A DNA stretch of 64,000 nucleotides from an uncultured Bacteroidales bacterium (lineage in GTDB: Bacteria; Bacteroidota; Bacteroidia; Bacteroidales; Bacteroidaceae), in assembly GCA_902763885.1 (NCBI GenBank), contig CACWTU010000008.1, forward strand, positions 1-64,000, written 5' to 3'. A program made the position numbers and the translations under genes. The stretch's first letter is position 1. Each line of letters begins with the position of its first letter. Under the pieces are notes generated by a model. It searched no databases. It was not told where the DNA came from and was given only the letters and a program-made list of their open reading frames with translations. Below are positions 60,351 to 64,000 of this stretch, one piece after another.

Positions 60351-61025
60351 ATGAAGGCAGATATAGCATACGTTCAGGAAAAGTTCCGGGAGTTTAACCG
60401 CCGGATGTTTGACGGTAAGCTGTCTGAACCTCCTATGGCTGTTACCAATGCCAAGACATACCTGGGTGTATGTGCGTTCCGCAAGCACCGTAAGTGGAAC
60501 GGAAAGCTGGAGTATTCAGATTTCAAGATACGTATCAGCAAACGATTTGACTTACCTCAGGAGGAGATTGATGACACAATCATCCACGAGATGATCCACT
60601 ACTGGATAGGTCTTTATAGTCCGGCCGATATGCCCGGCCACAGTCCATTATTCCGCAAGATGATGGCCGATATCAATCAGCGTTTCGGCCGTCATATCCG
60701 TGTGTCACATCGTCTCAGCGCCGAGCAGCAGGACCTGGCATTTGATAATCGGCCCAAGAAACATATAGTGGCCAGCGTAGTGCTGAAAGACGGCCGCACC
60801 GGCATTAAGGTAATACCCTGCTTGGAGCGTCACATCCGCCGTTATCGCCGAGGCATGATGGCCAGCGGCAAGGTCAGTTCCATAGAGTTCTACCAAACCA
60901 CAGACCCTTTCTTCAACCGATTCCCCAGTTCATCGGCCTTCAAAGTCTATTTCCTGAATCCAGCTGTCATAGCAGAACATCTCCGCACCGGGGACGGTTC
61001 TGTTCGCGAACAGAACCGTCCCTAG
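60351..61025 (+). CDS. SprT-like zinc metalloprotein with repeat-derived C-terminal tail
   Basis: About 224 residues from the ATG at 60351. The zinc motif is HEMIHYW (about residues 80-86) with a downstream His in PGHSPLFRKMM, as in SprT/Spartan-type proteases. The C-terminal third is basic. The last residues TGDGSVREQNRP come from a palindromic repeat and match those of the NUDIX protein at 55939. DNA-protein crosslink repair is known for eukaryotic relatives; bacterial function is unclear. Confidence 0.8.
   Translation: MKADIAYVQEKFREFNRRMFDGKLSEPPMAVTNAKTYLGVCAFRKHRKWNGKLEYSDFKIRISKRFDLPQEEIDDTIIHEMIHYWIGLYSPADMPGHSPLFRKMMADINQRFGRHIRVSHRLSAEQQDLAFDNRPKKHIVASVVLKDGRTGIKVIPCLERHIRRYRRGMMASGKVSSIEFYQTTDPFFNRFPSSSAFKVYFLNPAVIAEHLRTGDGSVREQNRP
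60991..61022. repeat. Perfect 32-bp palindrome at the SprT-like stop codon
   Basis: GGGACGGTTCTGTTCG and its complement meet without a loop (centre TTCGCGAA). It is directly followed by the TAG stop of the SprT-like gene. Identical in sequence to the palindrome at 55942-55973. Confidence 0.92.
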
Positions 61026-61036
61026 TGCGGGACATC

Positions 61037-62191
61037 TTACTTTATGTGATACTGCAGGAATACGGGATTGCCGTCACAGCCTTCAATCTCTTTCTTGATC
61101 TGTTTGCCTATGGGAGTGAGTTTCTCCTCATCGTTGATATCCATTCCGAATATGGTATTGTAGGTAGTGACGTAATAATCTTTATACATGAAGGTGGGGA
61201 ATACATAGCCGTCAAATCCTGGCATTGATACCTGATATCGGCTTACATCATTCTTCTTGATTACATTCAGCACAGTCTGAGGGAAGTCTATAAAGCTCCA
61301 GAACATCATTCTGTTACCGGAGTAAATGAAATGATAACCTCCGTTGCAGTAGGATTCCTTGTTTCTGTAATCCATCATGGGCTGCAACTTCTGAATGACA
61401 AAATTGATATCGCTTGTGCTACCGACGGGCATTTCCCTTAAAAGAACATTCTCCGGTATTCTCCATTTTTCATCATATCTGAATGAGAGCATTGCTCTGG
61501 CGCTGTCATTAAGGAACATGTACACGACATTGTCATCCTCTCCGGGCCCGGGGACCACGAACCAGATTGAATCGCCGCTCTGATAATTACTTCCCTCGTC
61601 ATTCTGGAAATAGCTCTGGGCATAATCCATCGGGCAAATCAATTTTCCCAACTCACCCGTCTCAGCGTCAATAAGAAAAAGACCTTGATGTATCAGGCCG
61701 TCTTCTCCATCGTAAGAACCGTTGGCAAGCAGCATTCTGCTGTTTATTGCATGCATTCCGGTGTTGCCTGAGAATTCAGGGGTTTCACCCATGTAGGTAC
61801 CGTTCAATCCCTGGTATCTCAACAGCCTGCCATCTATTGTGTGGACGAATAGAATGCTGTCCTTTGGGTAATATGTAAAGTCATTGATATATGTATATTC
61901 TCCGTGTCCTCTTCCGTACTTTTCCAACACAGAGATTACAGAATCTCCTTTTATCCAATAGATTGTACGATGATCCTCTGAAATACCGAAAACAAGATCA
62001 TCTATGCCGTAAAACATCTCTATCCCCTTCAACAGGCAGGAACTCTTTAAGGAGAACACCTGGATATCAGTAGCAATATCCTCAAAGTTAACCTCCTCAA
62101 TAATGTCATCGGATAATAGAATGGAGGTACTTTTGTTACCGGAACATCCCAACAGGGATAAAAATGCAAGGACTAAAATTGATTTTCTCAT
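61037..62191 (-). CDS. 6-bladed beta-propeller lipoprotein, paralogue
   Basis: 384 residues, lipobox LLGC. Shares with the 54693 protein the motif YGRGHGEYTYINDFTYYP (blade 2) and the C-terminal pattern 'LTPIGKQI...GNPVFLQYHIK'. Same Bacteroidales propeller family; function unknown. A TATCTTTG -7-like element lies at 62229-62222. It faces the SprT-like gene tail to tail across the 32-bp palindrome. Confidence 0.85.
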   Translation of the reverse strand: MRKSILVLAFLSLLGCSGNKSTSILLSDDIIEEVNFEDIATDIQVFSLKSSCLLKGIEMFYGIDDLVFGISEDHRTIYWIKGDSVISVLEKYGRGHGEYTYINDFTYYPKDSILFVHTIDGRLLRYQGLNGTYMGETPEFSGNTGMHAINSRMLLANGSYDGEDGLIHQGLFLIDAETGELGKLICPMDYAQSYFQNDEGSNYQSGDSIWFVVPGPGEDDNVVYMFLNDSARAMLSFRYDEKWRIPENVLLREMPVGSTSDINFVIQKLQPMMDYRNKESYCNGGYHFIYSGNRMMFWSFIDFPQTVLNVIKKNDVSRYQVSMPGFDGYVFPTFMYKDYYVTTYNTIFGMDINDEEKLTPIGKQIKKEIEGCDGNPVFLQYHIK

Positions 62192-62312
62192 AATTGATTA
62201 TTGGATTAGTTACAAACAATGCAAAGATAATCAACTTCTATCAGGAATAAGACAATCCGAGTCAACCTTTTTTAGGGAAACGCATTTTGCAACAGTTTTG
62301 CAACGCTTTTTT

Positions 62313-62344
62313 CTTGCATCAGGATTAATGGAGGGATACTTTTG
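62313..62344 (+). promoter_or_regulatory. Promoter of the Big_2 surface-protein gene
   Basis: CTTG (62313-62316), 20-base spacer, TACTTTTG (62337-62344), a good Bacteroidota match. The ATG follows 18 bases later, so the leader is very short. Confidence 0.75.
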
Positions 62345-62362
62345 TCACAAAAACAAAAGCAT

Positions 62363-64000
62363 ATGAAGACTTCAAGATTCTTTTCCGTTGCGATGTTGCT
62401 CTTGGTTGAGGCAGCCGCAACCATAGTGTTTGCACAGGAGTCACGGCAATCCTCATTGCAGAATGATTATGTTGATCTGGGCCTGAGTGTAAAGTGGAGT
62501 ACGGTCAATCAGGGTACCACTGAATTAAGGCCCTACGGCTGGTATAGCAAATGGACCGATGCTATGGCCATCAGCAACTCTGACGGAAGCCGTATGGCAA
62601 CCAGGGCTGAGTGGAATGAACTGTTCAGTTGCTGCACATGGGAGTGGACTGAACAGAATGATATAACAGGCTATCTTGTTACAAGCAATATAGAAGGATA
62701 TACTGACAGAAGTATATTCCTGCCGGCTGCCGGTTGGCTGAAGGGTGGCAATATCGTCAATCAGATGAAAAATGCATCATATTGGAGTCATGATGCGGGC
62801 GTGCAGCCGCTGTATGAATCGGCTTATTTCCTGAATATGACAAGTGAGTTTGCCGAATGGCACGTTGAGAGGCGTGATGCACAGTATTCCGTGCGTATGG
62901 TGATGCCTGTCTCCGGGCGTGATGTTACAAACATATCGTTAGATAAAAAGGAGATCACAATCAGTGAGGGTTCAAGCACCAGGCTCAATGTCACTATGGA
63001 TAAAGGCAAGCGTAACGTAAACAGCGCATGTACCTGGACATCGGCCAATGAATCAATAGTACATGTTACTGATGACGGCCTTATTATGGCTGTCAAACCG
63101 GGCAAATGTGTAATCACTGCAAATGCTTACGGTAAGAAGGCCAAGTGTACCGTTACGGTCACGCCCCATGAGATGGAGTTTGTGGATCTGGGCCTGAGCG
63201 TGTTGTGGGCCAGCTGTAATATAGGTGCCGACAAGCCTTCTGATGACGGTGGTTATTATGCATGGGCTGAACTGGAGCCTAAAGAGAGTTTCTATTGGGA
63301 CAACTACAGTCACTGCACCTTTGACGGAACCCAGATAATGGACAAATATACTATCTGGTATGAAAATGTACGTAATGGCGATAACTTGAGTCATCTTGAA
63401 CCGATGGATGATGTGGCTCAGGTGCTGTCAGGGGGAGAATGGCATATCCCTACAGCTGCTGATTTCCGGGAGCTGACAGACAACTGCAGTTGCAGTATCA
63501 AAACGGTAAACGGTGTCAAGGGCGTTGAATTCAGGAGCAATGTTACGGGATTTAAGGATAAGAGCATTTTCATTCCCTATTCAGGATGCATAGACGGCAG
63601 TGAGACATCGGGCAGGGAACGTGAGTATTACCTTTGGTCATCAACTGTAGCGCAGGGGCTGAAGGCTGCATATATGACCACCGATATTGAGTCAAGTGAA
63701 TTTCGCTTTGGTAGAGACGGAACAGGGCTGATACCTGAGATCAATAGCATAAAACTAAGGTATGTTGGAATGAACATACGTCCCGTAAAGAGTCATCCAG
63801 CCGATAAGTTCACATCATTGTCACTGCCTGCTGAGCATTGGGATTTGAGTTATGGCGAGATTAGGGAAATGGAGGTAAAGATGATGCCTGCGGGGCGTAC
63901 GGTCAATGATGAGAACATAACATGGAGTTCAACAGATCCCAGCGTGGCAGCGGTGGCAAACGGTAGCCTTACCGCGGTGGGAAATGGTAGCTGCACTATC
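62363..64000 (+). CDS. Secreted Big_2-domain surface protein, truncated at the window end
   Basis: Open from the ATG at 62363 to the last base (546 codons), so the C-terminus is missing. A signal peptide (about 1-25) is followed by two copies of a module starting YVDLGLSVKWS or FVDLGLSVLWA, typical of Bacteroidales secreted proteins. Between them is a group 2 bacterial Ig-like (Big_2) domain (ISLDKKEITISEGSST... WTSANESIVHV), and a second Big_2 is cut by the window edge. Probably surface-exposed; adhesion or carbohydrate binding is possible but not shown. Confidence 0.85.
   Translation, partial: MKTSRFFSVAMLLLVEAAATIVFAQESRQSSLQNDYVDLGLSVKWSTVNQGTTELRPYGWYSKWTDAMAISNSDGSRMATRAEWNELFSCCTWEWTEQNDITGYLVTSNIEGYTDRSIFLPAAGWLKGGNIVNQMKNASYWSHDAGVQPLYESAYFLNMTSEFAEWHVERRDAQYSVRMVMPVSGRDVTNISLDKKEITISEGSSTRLNVTMDKGKRNVNSACTWTSANESIVHVTDDGLIMAVKPGKCVITANAYGKKAKCTVTVTPHEMEFVDLGLSVLWASCNIGADKPSDDGGYYAWAELEPKESFYWDNYSHCTFDGTQIMDKYTIWYENVRNGDNLSHLEPMDDVAQVLSGGEWHIPTAADFRELTDNCSCSIKTVNGVKGVEFRSNVTGFKDKSIFIPYSGCIDGSETSGREREYYLWSSTVAQGLKAAYMTTDIESSEFRFGRDGTGLIPEINSIKLRYVGMNIRPVKSHPADKFTSLSLPAEHWDLSYGEIREMEVKMMPAGRTVNDENITWSSTDPSVAAVANGSLTAVGNGSCTI

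Overview
This window reads as a chromosome segment of a Bacteroidales (Bacteroidota) bacterium, probably from a gut or rumen community. Signs of this are promoters of the TTTG-N19/20-TAnnTTTG type, little Shine-Dalgarno sequence, a BspA-like leucine-rich-repeat protein, lipoprotein 6-bladed propellers, Big_2 surface proteins, a TPP-riboswitch-controlled TonB receptor with PnuT, and a GH54/GH43/CE2 hemicellulase cluster. I see no rRNA, tRNA, CRISPR array, transposase, integrase or phage genes. Mobile content is limited to palindromic miniature repeats.

Layout. 1-3.3 kb: the end of a heterodisulfide-reductase-like pair and a HerA-like ATPase. 3.4-8.5 kb: a minus-strand operon whose three overlapping upstream genes match the capnine (sulfonolipid) pathway (cysteate fatty-acyltransferase, cysteate synthase, ketocapnine reductase), followed by a carboxyltransferase whose biotinyl domain has lost its lysine. 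8.5-13.6 kb: a 61-bp direct repeat, a large BspA-like protein and a HigBA toxin-antitoxin pair. 13.6-21.2 kb: a DMT transporter, a DUF3078 protein, a riboswitch-controlled thiamine uptake pair, and a CodB-like permease with an unusual phosphoribosyltransferase-like protein. 21.4-32 kb: a cytidylate-kinase-like protein, then a hemicellulose cluster in which a disulfide-rich GH54 arabinofuranosidase sits directly beside a VKOR-thioredoxin fusion. 32-38.7 kb: an SPFH/Arc-like/membrane-protein trio, a thioesterase, a HAD phosphatase, a histidine phosphatase, a mutarotase and a GNAT protein. 38.7-46.1 kb: a five-gene operon of secreted envelope proteins headed by an LPP20-like protein. 46.2-52.3 kb: a six-gene aromatic amino-acid operon (aroF-tyrA-aroB-aroA-pheA-aroQ) preceded by a leader peptide and attenuator. 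52.7-64 kb: EttA, two paralogous propeller lipoproteins, nitrilase/NUDIX, a VanX-like peptidase, a Y-family polymerase with a YolD-like partner, GNAT and SprT-like proteins, and a truncated Big_2 surface protein.

Two features run across the region. First, long near-perfect palindromes sit at or within stop codons of many genes and in two cases supply the last codons of unrelated proteins. Second, most transcription units are tight operons with overlapping or nearly touching genes. The strongest leads are the sulfonolipid operon, the aromatic attenuator (leader peptide containing YFYYFWF), the GH54-VKOR pairing, and the stop-codon palindromes.
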